Origin: Tepidiphilus succinatimandens
GTDB lineage: Bacteria > Pseudomonadota > Gammaproteobacteria > Burkholderiales > Rhodocyclaceae
Reading direction: 5' to 3'
DNA length: 64,000 nt
Assembly (NCBI RefSeq): GCF_006503695.1
Contig: NZ_SBIK01000009.1
Coordinates: 1 to 64,000 of the forward strand
A model generated the notes under the pieces. The model saw only the letters and a list, made by a program, of their open reading frames with translations. It was not told the origin of the DNA and ran no database searches. This document shows, piece after piece, positions 45,501 through 53,039 of the stretch (positions are counted from its first letter, which is position 1; every line of letters starts with the position of its first letter). The translations under genes and the position numbers were made by a program.

Positions 45501-45592
45501 AAGAGCGCATCCGGCGGCAGGCGCGTGAAGTCGATCTCCTCGCGTTGAGCGAAAGGACCGAAGGCGTTCAGGATCAGGCGAATCGGTCTCAT
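42536..45592 (-). CDS. sbcC: Exonuclease subunit SbcC (SMC-like ATPase)
   Basis: A 1018-residue Rad50-type ATPase. Walker A is HGPTGAGKTSILDG near residue 38, two long coiled-coil arms flank the zinc hook CPVCG near the middle, and the C-terminus holds the signature TLSGGESFMAALSLALGLS and Walker B DTLFIDEGFGSLD. With SbcD it opens hairpins and trims blocked DNA ends. It overlaps sbcD by 4 bases. Its 3' end is 33 bases from the convergent dnaE stop. Confidence 0.96.
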   Translation of the reverse strand: MRPIRLILNAFGPFAQREEIDFTRLPPDALFLIHGPTGAGKTSILDGICYALYGETSGSERSAKEMRSHHAADDALTEVEFEFGLGRRRYRVKRSPEQERAALRGKKDQRVKIPARAELQVWDGDGWKPLVSKATEVTQRLVALLGFEADQFRQVILLPQGQFRKLLAADSKEREQILETLFATETCKRLQERLKAAANALERQAEEAKARKKTLLEQAGVESEEALRARIEEATAQRSSLAEEERRRRAEEKDATAALAAAEALARQFEERDRARAALDGLSAAAAAIATRRRELDVASRAQLVLAAHANFEDAAAQRQRLAQQLAQAEGEVEATARQRESAESRLQEERARAPERERAIRELERLEGLREAVRTFDEARREAEKLSRSAEAAEAELARLQGESKTLTEQRARLQQAIEADTPLAGRVEALRRDLAQQERLIRSLQQLDQAKAALAAHRDEETKCRQALEAAQTGRDAARVRKEDLEARWRSGQAAVLALHLSEGAPCPVCGSLEHPAPATAGEAVPSEEELNAAAKALQQAESALESARAKHQAVLGRIAGAESVVSTLEAGLPPDPPSLEQAKARLADLERDLARALEATKRLDAAKAEFQACEQRLAALGPALEQARSRTETFKIQAAAAAAQVRERSDRIPEPLRDVRTLEQTIDAVRKQADTLAARLKAAEEAHQQASTAHAAAGSKRQERAEALDAASVRLDQSHAVFLKALQEQGFADEAAFREAMRFPEEIAALRAEIQSYDESVAAAKERLQRAENQVAGKTPPNLAALKAAQEEVRRTVEQLVAQQQSLEERIGQDRRTCEVLAAIGQELGEIESRYEVMGHLAGIANGDNGKKLTFQRFVLAALLDDVLRQATLRLRTMSRGRYSLQRREDVADARRASGLDLEVFDEYTGRSRPASTLSGGESFMAALSLALGLSDVVQAYAGGIQLDTLFIDEGFGSLDPESLDMAMKALGELRQKGRMVGIISHVDELKRQIDVGIEVIPGRSGSQVQVGAVG

Positions 45593-46743
45593 GGGGCCAC
45601 CTCCCGTTCCTGCTGGGACAGGGCGACGATCTCGGCATGCAGCAAGCGCCGGGCGGATTCGTCGAGCGCGCGCCCCGTCATTTCACGGTAGAAAGCCTCG
45701 AAGAGCTCGTCCAGGCCGACTTTGCGATGGTCGGTGCCCGCTTCGAGCCCAGCTCCCGCTCCGGCAAACTGCGGACGCTCGATGGCAAGCGCATTGGGGT
45801 AGGCCGTGCGCAGTTTTCCCATCGCATCGAGGAGCGCCCCCGTATCCGTGAGCCGGGCAAGGACGTAGTCGTCCCGGCCGGGATCGTCTCCGGCGGCAGC
45901 CAGAATCTCGTCCAGGCTGCCGCTGAGGATGCGCAGGTCCCGACGCGGCGTGAGCCGCAGTCGTTCGATGCGCGCGCGGCCCTGCCCGTCGAGCTCGACC
46001 AGGGAAACGCTCTTGTCGTGGCCGACCTCGGCAAAGGAATATTTCAAGAGCGAACCGGCATAGTCGATGCGACCACCGGCCAGGCTCTGAGGGCGATGCA
46101 GGTGGCCGAGCGCCACGAAATGGAATCCCTCGAAGACCTCCGCCCCGACGAGGCCGGTCCCTCCGACCGACAGCGGGCGTTCGGATTCGCTCGCCGTCCC
46201 GCCCTGCACGAACGCATGGGCGATGAGCACCGAACGGCGGCTCTGGTCGTGGAGCCGTCGAATGCGCTCGACCTGAACCTGCATCGCCGCGTGGTGGTCC
46301 GCGATCGACTCGTCCTCCAGACACTGACGCACCCAAGGGGGCTCGGCGTAGGGCAAGGGATAGAAAGCGACCTCGCCGTAACGGTCTCGCAGCAGCACGG
46401 GAGAGACGTCGGCGGTCGCAAGCCCCCGGACCGTGAGCCCGGCTTCGGCCAGAAGACGCGCACCAAAGCCGAGCCGATCGGGACTGTCATGGTTGCCGGC
46501 GATGAGCAGGACGGGCGTGCGCTCGCCCACCACGATCCGGGTGAGCGTCTCGTCGAGCAGGCGAACGGCCTCGGCCGGCGGGACCGAGCGGTCGTAGACG
46601 TCGCCGGCGATCAGCACCACATCCGGGCGCTCCGAACGCACGAGCCCGACCAGCTGATCGAGCACGTGCGCCTGGTCTTCCAGGAGTGAGACGCCGTGAT
46701 AGACGCGGCCGAGATGCCAGTCGGCAGTGTGCAGGATCCTCAT
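45589..46743 (-). CDS. sbcD: Exonuclease subunit SbcD (Mre11-like)
   Basis: A 384-residue calcineurin-fold nuclease. Metal-binding motifs in order: HTADWHLGR, IAGDVYDR, AGNHDSPDR, and ALGHLHRPQ near residue 220. A C-terminal capping region follows. It forms the SbcCD nuclease with the coupled sbcC product. GGAGGG precedes the ATG at good spacing. It sits on the same strand as ampG, 146 bases downstream of it. Confidence 0.96.
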   Translation of the reverse strand: MRILHTADWHLGRVYHGVSLLEDQAHVLDQLVGLVRSERPDVVLIAGDVYDRSVPPAEAVRLLDETLTRIVVGERTPVLLIAGNHDSPDRLGFGARLLAEAGLTVRGLATADVSPVLLRDRYGEVAFYPLPYAEPPWVRQCLEDESIADHHAAMQVQVERIRRLHDQSRRSVLIAHAFVQGGTASESERPLSVGGTGLVGAEVFEGFHFVALGHLHRPQSLAGGRIDYAGSLLKYSFAEVGHDKSVSLVELDGQGRARIERLRLTPRRDLRILSGSLDEILAAAGDDPGRDDYVLARLTDTGALLDAMGKLRTAYPNALAIERPQFAGAGAGLEAGTDHRKVGLDELFEAFYREMTGRALDESARRLLHAEIVALSQQEREVAP

Positions 46744-46843
46744 GTTCCCTCCGGAAGATTTTCCCGTCCGAACCGCGGCAATGCCCCAATGCTACGATAA
46801 GGCCATCGCCCGGGCAGGTGCTTGTCCAGCCTCTGATCGATCC

Positions 46844-46849
46844 ATTATA
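46844..46849 (-). promoter_or_regulatory. Candidate -10 box for sbcDC
   Basis: A perfect TATAAT on the minus strand about 100 bases upstream of the sbcD ATG, in the 146-base ampG-sbcD gap. No good -35 box is visible. Confidence 0.35.
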
Positions 46850-46889
46850 TCCCCCGGATCCCTCGAGAGCGGACGAACCAGACTACCCG

Positions 46890-48206
46890 CTACCTCGACC
46901 GCAGTGGCATCGTGCCGATGCCGCCAGACGGATCGAGCCGGCGCTCCGAGTCGCCCCATCTTTCCCCGTTCCAGGGCGCGATCCATTTGAGCAAAAGCAT
47001 CCCCGGCACGGCCAGCGCCACGCAGCAGAAAAAGAAATTCATCCAGCCCAGCCGTTCGGCGAGTACGCCGGCAAAGGCATTGATCACAGTGCGCGGCACG
47101 GCGGCGAGACTCGTGAAGAGCGCGAACTGCGTGGCGGTGTAAGCCGGATGGGTGGTGCGCGCGATGAAGGCGGTAAAGGCCGCCGTCCCCAGTCCGACGC
47201 CCAGATATTCGACGGAAATCACGCCGGCCAGTGCAGCGCGCTCGAAGGTGCCGACGTGCGAAAAAGGGCCGAGCCAGGCCAGCCAGGCAAAACCGAGAAT
47301 GGCGAACATCTGCACCAGGCCGAAGAGCCACAAGGCGCGGTTGATGCCGATGCGCACCATCCACAGGCCACCCGCCAAGCCGCCGAGAATGGCCGGCCAC
47401 AGACCGGCGTGTTTGGCGATCAGGCCGATGTCGGTCTTGCCGTAGCCCATGTCCAGGTAGAACGGCGTCGACAAGGCGGTGGCGAGCGAGTCGCCCAATT
47501 TGTAGAAAAACAGAAAAGCCAGGATCCAGAAGGCATCGCGCCAGCCGCGTCGGCCGATGAATTCCTGCCAGGGTTCGATGCAGGCCGCCCGCAGGGTGCG
47601 CGGCCGGTCGACGACGACCGGTTCGCGGATGAAGAGCGCCATCGCCATGCCCGGCAGGATGAACAGCGCCGTGATCCAGAAGACCATGTTCCACGGCAGA
47701 CGGTCGGCGAGGATCAGCGAAAGCGAACCGGGAACGAGGCCGGCGAGCCGGTAGGCATTGACATGCACGGCATTGCCCAGGCCCAGTTCCCTCTCGGCGA
47801 GCAGTTCGCGGCGAAAGGCGTCGAGCGCCACGTCCTGGGTGGCGGAACAGAACGCCAGTAGCGCGGCGAGGCAGGAAATGGCGAAAATGTGCGTCCGCGG
47901 ATCGAAACCGCCCAAGCCGCCGATGCAAAATAAAAGGCCGATCTGGGTGATCAGCATCCAGCCACGCCGCCGGCCGAGCGGCGGCGCGAAACGGTCGAGC
48001 AGAGGCGACCAGAGGAATTTCCAGGTGTAGGGAAACTGGATCAGGGCGAAGAAGCCGATGGTCTTCAGGTCGACGCCTTCGCTGCGCAGCCAGGCGGGCA
48101 GCAGGTTGATGAGGAGGTAGAGCGGCAGCCCAGAGGCAAAACCGGTAAAGATGCAGATCAGCATCTTGCGGGTGAGAAGCGGGGCAAGCCAGGCAGGCAT
48201 GGTCAT
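46890..48206 (-). CDS. ampG: AmpG-like muropeptide permease (MFS)
   Basis: A 438-residue major-facilitator protein with about 12 transmembrane helices. The family opening FTGFASGLPLYLLINLLPAWLRSEGV and the loop WKFLWSPLLDR with GRRRGWM are typical of AmpG, which imports GlcNAc-anhydroMurNAc peptides from the periplasm. With amgK and murU in the same window this supplies entry and salvage steps of murein recycling. The start at 48206 is followed by an in-frame ATG at 48200. The start overlaps the end of a possible small ORF (ATGA). Confidence 0.92.
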   Translation of the reverse strand: MTMPAWLAPLLTRKMLICIFTGFASGLPLYLLINLLPAWLRSEGVDLKTIGFFALIQFPYTWKFLWSPLLDRFAPPLGRRRGWMLITQIGLLFCIGGLGGFDPRTHIFAISCLAALLAFCSATQDVALDAFRRELLAERELGLGNAVHVNAYRLAGLVPGSLSLILADRLPWNMVFWITALFILPGMAMALFIREPVVVDRPRTLRAACIEPWQEFIGRRGWRDAFWILAFLFFYKLGDSLATALSTPFYLDMGYGKTDIGLIAKHAGLWPAILGGLAGGLWMVRIGINRALWLFGLVQMFAILGFAWLAWLGPFSHVGTFERAALAGVISVEYLGVGLGTAAFTAFIARTTHPAYTATQFALFTSLAAVPRTVINAFAGVLAERLGWMNFFFCCVALAVPGMLLLKWIAPWNGERWGDSERRLDPSGGIGTMPLRSR

Positions 48207-48361
48207 TTTCTCGGCAATCGGAAGCCTCTTTCAAGAATTGGCCTCGATGGCAAGCCGACGTTTTCCCTTTGAAGACCAAAAGCATGATAAGCCGTCACGA
48301 CCGGGGCAATCCACGCCGGTCCGACGAAAATCGTCACTCGCGTAACCTGGCCGAAGAGCAT
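48203..48361 (-). CDS. Possible small membrane ORF coupled to ampG
   Basis: A frame of 52 codons (MLFGQVTRVTIFVG... to RLPRK) runs directly into ampG with an ATGA overlap, the same coupling used throughout the window. Its first half is strongly hydrophobic, and the frame continues hydrophobic upstream of the ATG (ALAFVVVV). It is downstream of a perfect minus-strand TATAAT. Against it: no Shine-Dalgarno is seen at the ATG or nearby GTG codons, and I recognise no family. It may be a real coupled peptide, a leader, or the tail of a decayed gene. Confidence 0.3.
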   Translation of the reverse strand: MLFGQVTRVTIFVGPAWIAPVVTAYHAFGLQRENVGLPSRPILERGFRLPRK

Positions 48362-48394
48362 GACCACCACGACGAACGCGAGCGCGGCATCGAG

Positions 48395-48400
48395 ATTATA
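48395..48400 (-). promoter_or_regulatory. Candidate -10 box upstream of ampG
   Basis: A perfect TATAAT on the minus strand, about 190 bases before the ampG ATG and 34 before the possible small ORF. The best spaced -35 sequence (CGTTTG) is weak. Confidence 0.4.
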
Positions 48401-48441
48401 AAACTCATTGTTTCGCCCAAACGAAAATCTTTACGTTGAGG

Positions 48442-48470
48442 TTGCAATGGGGGCTAAAATCAACTAAAAC
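48442..48470 (+). promoter_or_regulatory. Candidate promoter upstream of the thioredoxin-TPR gene
   Basis: TTGCAA (48442-48447) and TAAAAC (48465-48470) are 17 bases apart on the plus strand. This would leave a leader of about 195 bases before the ATG. Confidence 0.3.
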
Positions 48471-48673
48471 CCTTGGCAAGGCGATGATTTCCCCCATCAG
48501 GCACCCTTCCGGGTTGCCCGGCGTTTCCAGTGTCTTCGGACTATGGAGGGATCTTGGCGTGCTCTGCGCCTTTGCCTTCGTTTTCATCCTTGTCGCGGCC
48601 AGGCTTTATCCTCATATCTTGCGCTGAATGGGCTCTCCCAGTCGTCCCTTGTCGAAAATCAGGAAAGGAAACG

Positions 48674-49522
48674 ATGAGTCAATTTTCTTTTGACGTCGAC
48701 GAACGCACTTTTCCCTCTCTCGTACTCGAACGCTCACACGAGGTTCCCGTCTTGGTCGACTTCTGGGCGCCATGGTGTGGCCCCTGCCGGGTACTCAAGC
48801 CCATCCTGGAAAAGCTGTCCGAAGAATACGGCGGACGTTTCCTGCTCGCCAAGGTGAATTCGGACGAAAACGCGGCGCTCGCCGCGCGCTACGGCGTGCG
48901 CGGCATACCCAACGTCAAGGCGTTCCGCCATGGCGAACTGGTCGACGAATTCACCGGGGCGCTGCCGGAGCGGGCAGTACGAGAATTCATCGAGCGACTG
49001 CTCCCCTCACCGGCAGGCGATCTACTGCGCGAGGCAGTGCAACTACGCGGACGCGGCGACTTGGCTGCCGCCCTGCAGCGCCTGGAAGCCGCAGCGGCAC
49101 TCGCCCCAGACGACGATGAAGTCAAACGCTCCTTGGCAGAGGTGCTGATCGAGCTCGGTCGACTCGAAGAGGCCCAAGCGCAACTCGACGCCATCTCTAC
49201 GGCTGGGCGACTCGACGAGGCGACCAAACGGCTCGTGACGCGACTCGAATTCGCCCGCGCGGCGGCGGAAGACGAAATGGCGCTACGCGAGCGCCTCGCC
49301 CGCAACCCTGACGACATGGAAGCGCGACTGCGGCTTGCCAAACATCTGGTGGCAGCGGGGCACTATGCGCAAGGAATGGATGAATTGCTGGAGATGATTC
49401 GTCGCGACCGACGCTGGAACGACGAGGCGGCGCGCAAGACGCTGCTTTCCGTGTTCGAGCTGCTGGGAGATGACCCGCTCGTGGCCGAGTATCGGCGCAA
49501 GCTGGCAAGTGTGCTGTATTGA
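48674..49522 (+). CDS. Thioredoxin-TPR protein (CnoX/YbbN-like)
   Basis: A 282-residue cytoplasmic protein. An N-terminal thioredoxin domain (about 1-110) has the redox motif WCGPC (C35, C38) and the cis-proline in RGIPNVKAF. The C-terminal half (about 115-282) is TPR-like helices (GDLAAALQRLEAAAALAPDD and a second set). E. coli CnoX has the same architecture but lacks the CGPC motif; here it is intact, so disulfide reductase activity is expected along with chaperone holding. GGAAAGGAA precedes the ATG. Confidence 0.9.
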   Translation: MSQFSFDVDERTFPSLVLERSHEVPVLVDFWAPWCGPCRVLKPILEKLSEEYGGRFLLAKVNSDENAALAARYGVRGIPNVKAFRHGELVDEFTGALPERAVREFIERLLPSPAGDLLREAVQLRGRGDLAAALQRLEAAAALAPDDDEVKRSLAEVLIELGRLEEAQAQLDAISTAGRLDEATKRLVTRLEFARAAAEDEMALRERLARNPDDMEARLRLAKHLVAAGHYAQGMDELLEMIRRDRRWNDEAARKTLLSVFELLGDDPLVAEYRRKLASVLY

Positions 49523-49533
49523 CTCGACACCGA

Positions 49534-49568
49534 TAAAAAAACCCGAAGCCGCACCAGCGGCTCCGGGT
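49534..49568 (-). terminator. Intrinsic terminator of the tRNA-Arg gene
   Basis: On the minus strand a stem of 12 pairs with one mismatch (bases 49568-49557 with 49552-49541) closes a 4-base loop and is followed by a run of T (49541-49535). It ends 10 bases downstream of the tRNA CCA end. The plus strand has no T-run after the stem. Confidence 0.85.
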
Positions 49569-49577
49569 TCCGGTTCT

Positions 49578-49654
49578 TGGCGCGCCCGGCAGGATTCGAA
49601 CCCACGACCCCCTGGTTCGTAGCCAGGTACTCTATCCAACTGAGCTACGGGCGC
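49578..49654 (-). tRNA. tRNA-Arg (anticodon ACG)
   Basis: A 77-base cloverleaf. The acceptor arm is GCGCCCG (from 49654) with CGGGCGC, then discriminator G and an encoded CCA (49580-49578). The D-arm has AGCTCAGTTGGATAGAG, the anticodon stem-loop CTGGCTACGAACCAG gives ACG, and the T-loop is GGTTCGAATCC. ACG is normally converted to ICG by TadA and reads CGU, CGC and CGA. It has its own promoter and terminator. Confidence 0.97.
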
Positions 49655-49669
49655 GCAACAGAGATTGAA

Positions 49670-49697
49670 ATTATAGCCATTCTCCGCCAGGTGTCAA
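49670..49697 (-). promoter_or_regulatory. Consensus promoter of tRNA-Arg, overlapping the ppsA stop codon
   Basis: On the minus strand TTGACA (49697-49692) and TATAAT (49675-49670) are both perfect sigma-70 boxes, 16 bases apart. Transcription would begin about 8 bases before the mature 5' end. The TGA inside the -35 box is the ppsA stop codon. Confidence 0.85.
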
Positions 49698-52075
49698 GCA
49701 CCCTTTCGCTCGCGCAGGCGCTCGGCGAGCTGAAGCCAGGTGTCGATGACGGTGTCGGGGTTGAGCGAGATCGTCTGGATACCGCGCTCCATCAGCCATT
49801 CGGCCAGATCGGGGTGGTCCGACGGGCCCTGGCCGCAGATGCCGACGTATTTGCCGAGCTTGTTGCAGGCGTCGATCGCCATGCCGAGCAGGACTTTCAC
49901 CGCCGGATCGCGCTCGTCGAAGGATTCGGCCACTAGTCCCGAATCACGGTCCAGCCCCAGGGTGAGCTGGGTGAGGTCGTTCGAGCCGATGGAGAAGCCG
50001 TCGAAGTGCTCGAGGAAGGCTTCGGCGAGCAGCGCGTTCGAGGGGATCTCGCACATCATGATGAGCTCGAGCCCGTTCTTGCCGCGCTCGAGCTCGTTGG
50101 CCGCAAGGAGTTTGACCACGCGCTCGGCTTCGCCCACCGTGCGCACGAAGGGGATCATCACCTTGACGTTGGTGAGCCCCATGACGTCGCGCACCTTCTT
50201 CACGGCCTCGCATTCCATCTCGAAGCACTCGCGGAAGCTCGGCGCGATGTAGCGCGCCGCGCCGCGAAAGCCCAGCATGGGGTTTTCTTCCTCGGGCTCG
50301 TAGATCTCACCGCCCAGGAGCTTGCGGTACTCGTTCGATTTGAAATCGGACAGGCGCACGATCACCGGCTGCGGATAAAACGCGGCGGCGATGGTGGCGA
50401 TGCCTTCGGCGAGCTTTTCCACGTAGAAAGCGCGCGGGCTGGCGTAGCCACGGGCGCGGCGCGAGATTTCCTCACGCAGTTTGGCCGAGATCTGGTCGAA
50501 TTCGAGAATGGCGCGCGGATGAACTCCGATGACGTTGTTGATGACGAACTCCACCCGGGCAAGACCCACGCCGGCATTGGGGATCTGGGCGAACTCGAAG
50601 GCGAGCTCCGGGTTGCCCACGTTCATCATGATTTTCACCGGTAGCTCGGGCAGCGTTCCGAGGTCGGTGCGCTGCACTTCGAAGTCGAGCTTGCCGCGAT
50701 AGACGTAGCCGGTATCCCCTTCGGCGCAGGAGACCGTGACCACTTCCCCTTCTTGCAGCACTTCGGTGGCGTTGCCGCAGCCGACGATGGCCGGGATCCC
50801 CAATTCACGGGCGATGATGGCCGCGTGGCAGGTGCGTCCGCCGCGATTGGTGACGATGGCCGCGGCGCGCTTCATCACCGGCTCCCAGTTGGGGTCGGTC
50901 ATGTCGGTGACGAGCACGTCGCCGGGTTGCACGCGCTCCATCTGGCTGGGATCGGTGACGATGCGCACCGGCCCCACGCCGACTTTCTGCCCGATGGCGC
51001 GCCCATGCACCAGCGCCTTGCCGTGCTGCTTGAGGCGGTATTTCTCCATCACGCGGCCGCTTTCCTGCGACTTCACCGTCTCGGGGCGCGCCTGCAGGAT
51101 GTAGATCTTGCCGTCGATGCCGTCCTTGCCCCATTCGATGTCCATGGGACGGCCATAGTGGCGTTCGATGATGACCGCGTAGCGAGCGAGTTCGAGGATG
51201 TCGGCGTCTTCGAGGCAGAAGCGGTTGCGATCGGCCTCGGGCACGTCGACCACCTTGACGCGCACCCCCTCGCCGGGCTCGCCGAAGACCATCTTGATGA
51301 GCTTGGAGCCGAGATTGCGGCGGATGATGGAAGGCTTGCCCTGCATCAGGGTGGGTTTGTGGACGTAGAATTCGTCGGGGTTGACCGCCCCTTGCACCAC
51401 CATCTCGCCCAGACCGTAGGAGGCGGTGATGAAGACGACGTCGCGGAAACCGGATTCGGTGTCGATGGTAAACATCACGCCGGAAGCGCCCACGTCGGAG
51501 CGCACCATGCGCTGCACGCCGGCCGAGAGCGCCACTTCGGCGTGGCGGAAACCCTTGTGCACGCGGTAGGCGATCGCCCGGTCGTTGTAGAGCGAGGCGA
51601 AGACTTCCTTGATGGCGTGCAGGATGTTCTCGATGCCCGAGACGTTGAGCAAGGTTTCCTGCTGGCCGGCGAAGGAGGCATCGGGCAGGTCTTCGGCCGT
51701 GGCCGAGGAGCGCACGGCAAAACTCGCCCCCTCGCCTTCGCGGGCGACGAGCTCGGCGTAGGCTTGGCGGATCTGGGTTTCGAACTCGGGCGGGAAAGGC
51801 GTCTCCATGATCCAGCGGCGGATCTCGGCGCCCGTCTTGGCGAGGGCGTTGACGTCATCGACGTCGAGCGCCTCGAGCGCCTCATGGATGCGCTGCGCCA
51901 GGCCATTTTGCGCGAGGAACAGGCGGTAGGCCTCGGCGGTGGTAGCGAAACCGCCCGGCACGCGCACGTCCGCGGGCAGTTGGCTGATCATCTCGCCGAG
52001 TGAGGCGTTTTTGCCGCCGACGATGCCGACGTCGGTCATGCGCAGCTCGTTGAACGGGATCACATATCGAGTCAT
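49694..52075 (-). CDS. ppsA: Phosphoenolpyruvate synthase
   Basis: A 793-residue enzyme that makes PEP from pyruvate and ATP with release of AMP and phosphate, for gluconeogenesis. The N-terminal nucleotide domain opens with [12 protein letters not shown], the swivelling phosphohistidine domain has [15 protein letters not shown] (catalytic His), and the C-terminal PEP/pyruvate barrel has [18 protein letters not shown] and the cysteine in [17 protein letters not shown] precedes the ATG. It is divergent from ppsR, its regulator. ActP, MaeB and this enzyme together suit growth on acetate. Confidence 0.98.
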   Translation of the reverse strand: MTRYVIPFNELRMTDVGIVGGKNASLGEMISQLPADVRVPGGFATTAEAYRLFLAQNGLAQRIHEALEALDVDDVNALAKTGAEIRRWIMETPFPPEFETQIRQAYAELVAREGEGASFAVRSSATAEDLPDASFAGQQETLLNVSGIENILHAIKEVFASLYNDRAIAYRVHKGFRHAEVALSAGVQRMVRSDVGASGVMFTIDTESGFRDVVFITASYGLGEMVVQGAVNPDEFYVHKPTLMQGKPSIIRRNLGSKLIKMVFGEPGEGVRVKVVDVPEADRNRFCLEDADILELARYAVIIERHYGRPMDIEWGKDGIDGKIYILQARPETVKSQESGRVMEKYRLKQHGKALVHGRAIGQKVGVGPVRIVTDPSQMERVQPGDVLVTDMTDPNWEPVMKRAAAIVTNRGGRTCHAAIIARELGIPAIVGCGNATEVLQEGEVVTVSCAEGDTGYVYRGKLDFEVQRTDLGTLPELPVKIMMNVGNPELAFEFAQIPNAGVGLARVEFVINNVIGVHPRAILEFDQISAKLREEISRRARGYASPRAFYVEKLAEGIATIAAAFYPQPVIVRLSDFKSNEYRKLLGGEIYEPEEENPMLGFRGAARYIAPSFRECFEMECEAVKKVRDVMGLTNVKVMIPFVRTVGEAERVVKLLAANELERGKNGLELIMMCEIPSNALLAEAFLEHFDGFSIGSNDLTQLTLGLDRDSGLVAESFDERDPAVKVLLGMAIDACNKLGKYVGICGQGPSDHPDLAEWLMERGIQTISLNPDTVIDTWLQLAERLRERKGA

Positions 52076-52114
52076 CGCAGCCTTTCCTGAGTTCGTGAGG
52101 CACGGAAAAATGGT

Positions 52115-52143
52115 ATTCTAAGGGTTTTCCCCCATTTTGGTAA
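52115..52143 (-). promoter_or_regulatory. Candidate ppsA promoter
   Basis: On the minus strand TTACCA (52143-52138) and TAGAAT (52120-52115) are 17 bases apart, leaving about 33 bases of leader before the ppsA ATG. Confidence 0.5.
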
Positions 52144-52176
52144 GCGCAAAGCGCCGCTCGCGCCTGCTCCCCCGCC

Positions 52177-53016
52177 ATGCCGGATACCCCCAAACGCACC
52201 GTATTCTACGTCTCCGACGGCACGGGCATCACCGCCGAAACGCTCGGTCACAGTCTGCTCGCGCAATTCCCCGAGTTCGACTACGACGAGGTGCGCGCGC
52301 CCTTCATCGATGCGCCGGAAAAAGCGAGCGACCTCGTCGAGCGCATTGAACGGGTGAAGCGACGCACGGGGCTGCGCCCCATCGTCTTCAGCACGCTGGT
52401 ACAGCCCGCCGTGGTGGCGGTGCTGCATCGGGCCGAAGCCCACATCGTCGATCTCTTCGGCACCTTTCTCGGGCCGCTCGAGCGCGAGCTGGGCATGCCG
52501 AGCACGCACGCGGTGGGGCGGTTCCACGGCATCCTCGACAACCGCAGCTACCAGCGCCGGATCGAAGCGATCAACTTCGCGCTCTCGCACGACGACGGAA
52601 TCATTCAGGACGGCACGCTCGACGACGCCAATATCATCCTCATCGGGGTGTCGCGCTCCGGAAAGACGCCGACGAGTCTGTACCTGGCCATGCAATACGC
52701 GGTGAAGGCGGCCAACTACCCGCTCATTCCCGAGGATTTCGAGCGCAAGGCGCTGCCGGCGCCGCTCAAGCTCCATCGCGCCAAGCTCTTCGGGCTGACG
52801 ATCGCCCCCGAGCGCCTGGCCCAGATCCGCCAGGAGCGCCGCCCCAACAGCGTCTATGCGTCACTGGAGAACTGCCGCAAGGAAGTGGAAGAAGCCTTGG
52901 CGCTGATGCGCCGCGAAGGGATCCCCTGGATCGATTCGACGACCAAATCGATCGAGGAGATCGCCGCCGTGATCATGCAGCACCTGCAAAAGATGCAAAA
53001 ATACGCCGATCTGTGA
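52177..53016 (+). CDS. ppsR: PEP synthase regulatory protein (bifunctional kinase/pyrophosphorylase)
   Basis: A 279-residue DUF299 protein that inactivates PEP synthase by ADP-dependent phosphorylation and reactivates it by phosphate-dependent dephosphorylation. Signatures: YVSDGTGITAETLGHSLL, the nucleotide-binding GVSRSGKTPTSLYLAMQ and the C-terminal IDSTTKSIEEIAA. Its divergent partner is ppsA, its target. Leader bases before the ATG are C-rich without a clear ribosome site. Confidence 0.97.
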   Translation: MPDTPKRTVFYVSDGTGITAETLGHSLLAQFPEFDYDEVRAPFIDAPEKASDLVERIERVKRRTGLRPIVFSTLVQPAVVAVLHRAEAHIVDLFGTFLGPLERELGMPSTHAVGRFHGILDNRSYQRRIEAINFALSHDDGIIQDGTLDDANIILIGVSRSGKTPTSLYLAMQYAVKAANYPLIPEDFERKALPAPLKLHRAKLFGLTIAPERLAQIRQERRPNSVYASLENCRKEVEEALALMRREGIPWIDSTTKSIEEIAAVIMQHLQKMQKYADL

Positions 53017-53039
53017 GACGGGTTTTTTGGAGCAACGCC

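Larger units (their letters stand above)
48362..48673. other. Intergenic region between ampG and the thioredoxin-TPR gene
   Basis: The gap between the ampG and thioredoxin starts (48207-48673) is the only one above 300 bases in the window. Besides the small minus-strand ORF and promoters listed, plus-strand bases 48484-48627 hold a 47-codon frame (MISPIRHPSG to LYPHILR) with a hydrophobic end but no similarity I recognise. I see no tRNA, terminator or repeat here. Confidence 0.5.

Noticed and set aside
46890-48206. ampG as a generic drug-efflux MFS protein
   Set aside because: The opening FTGFASGLPLYLL and WSPLLDR loop are AmpG-specific, and recycling genes are nearby.
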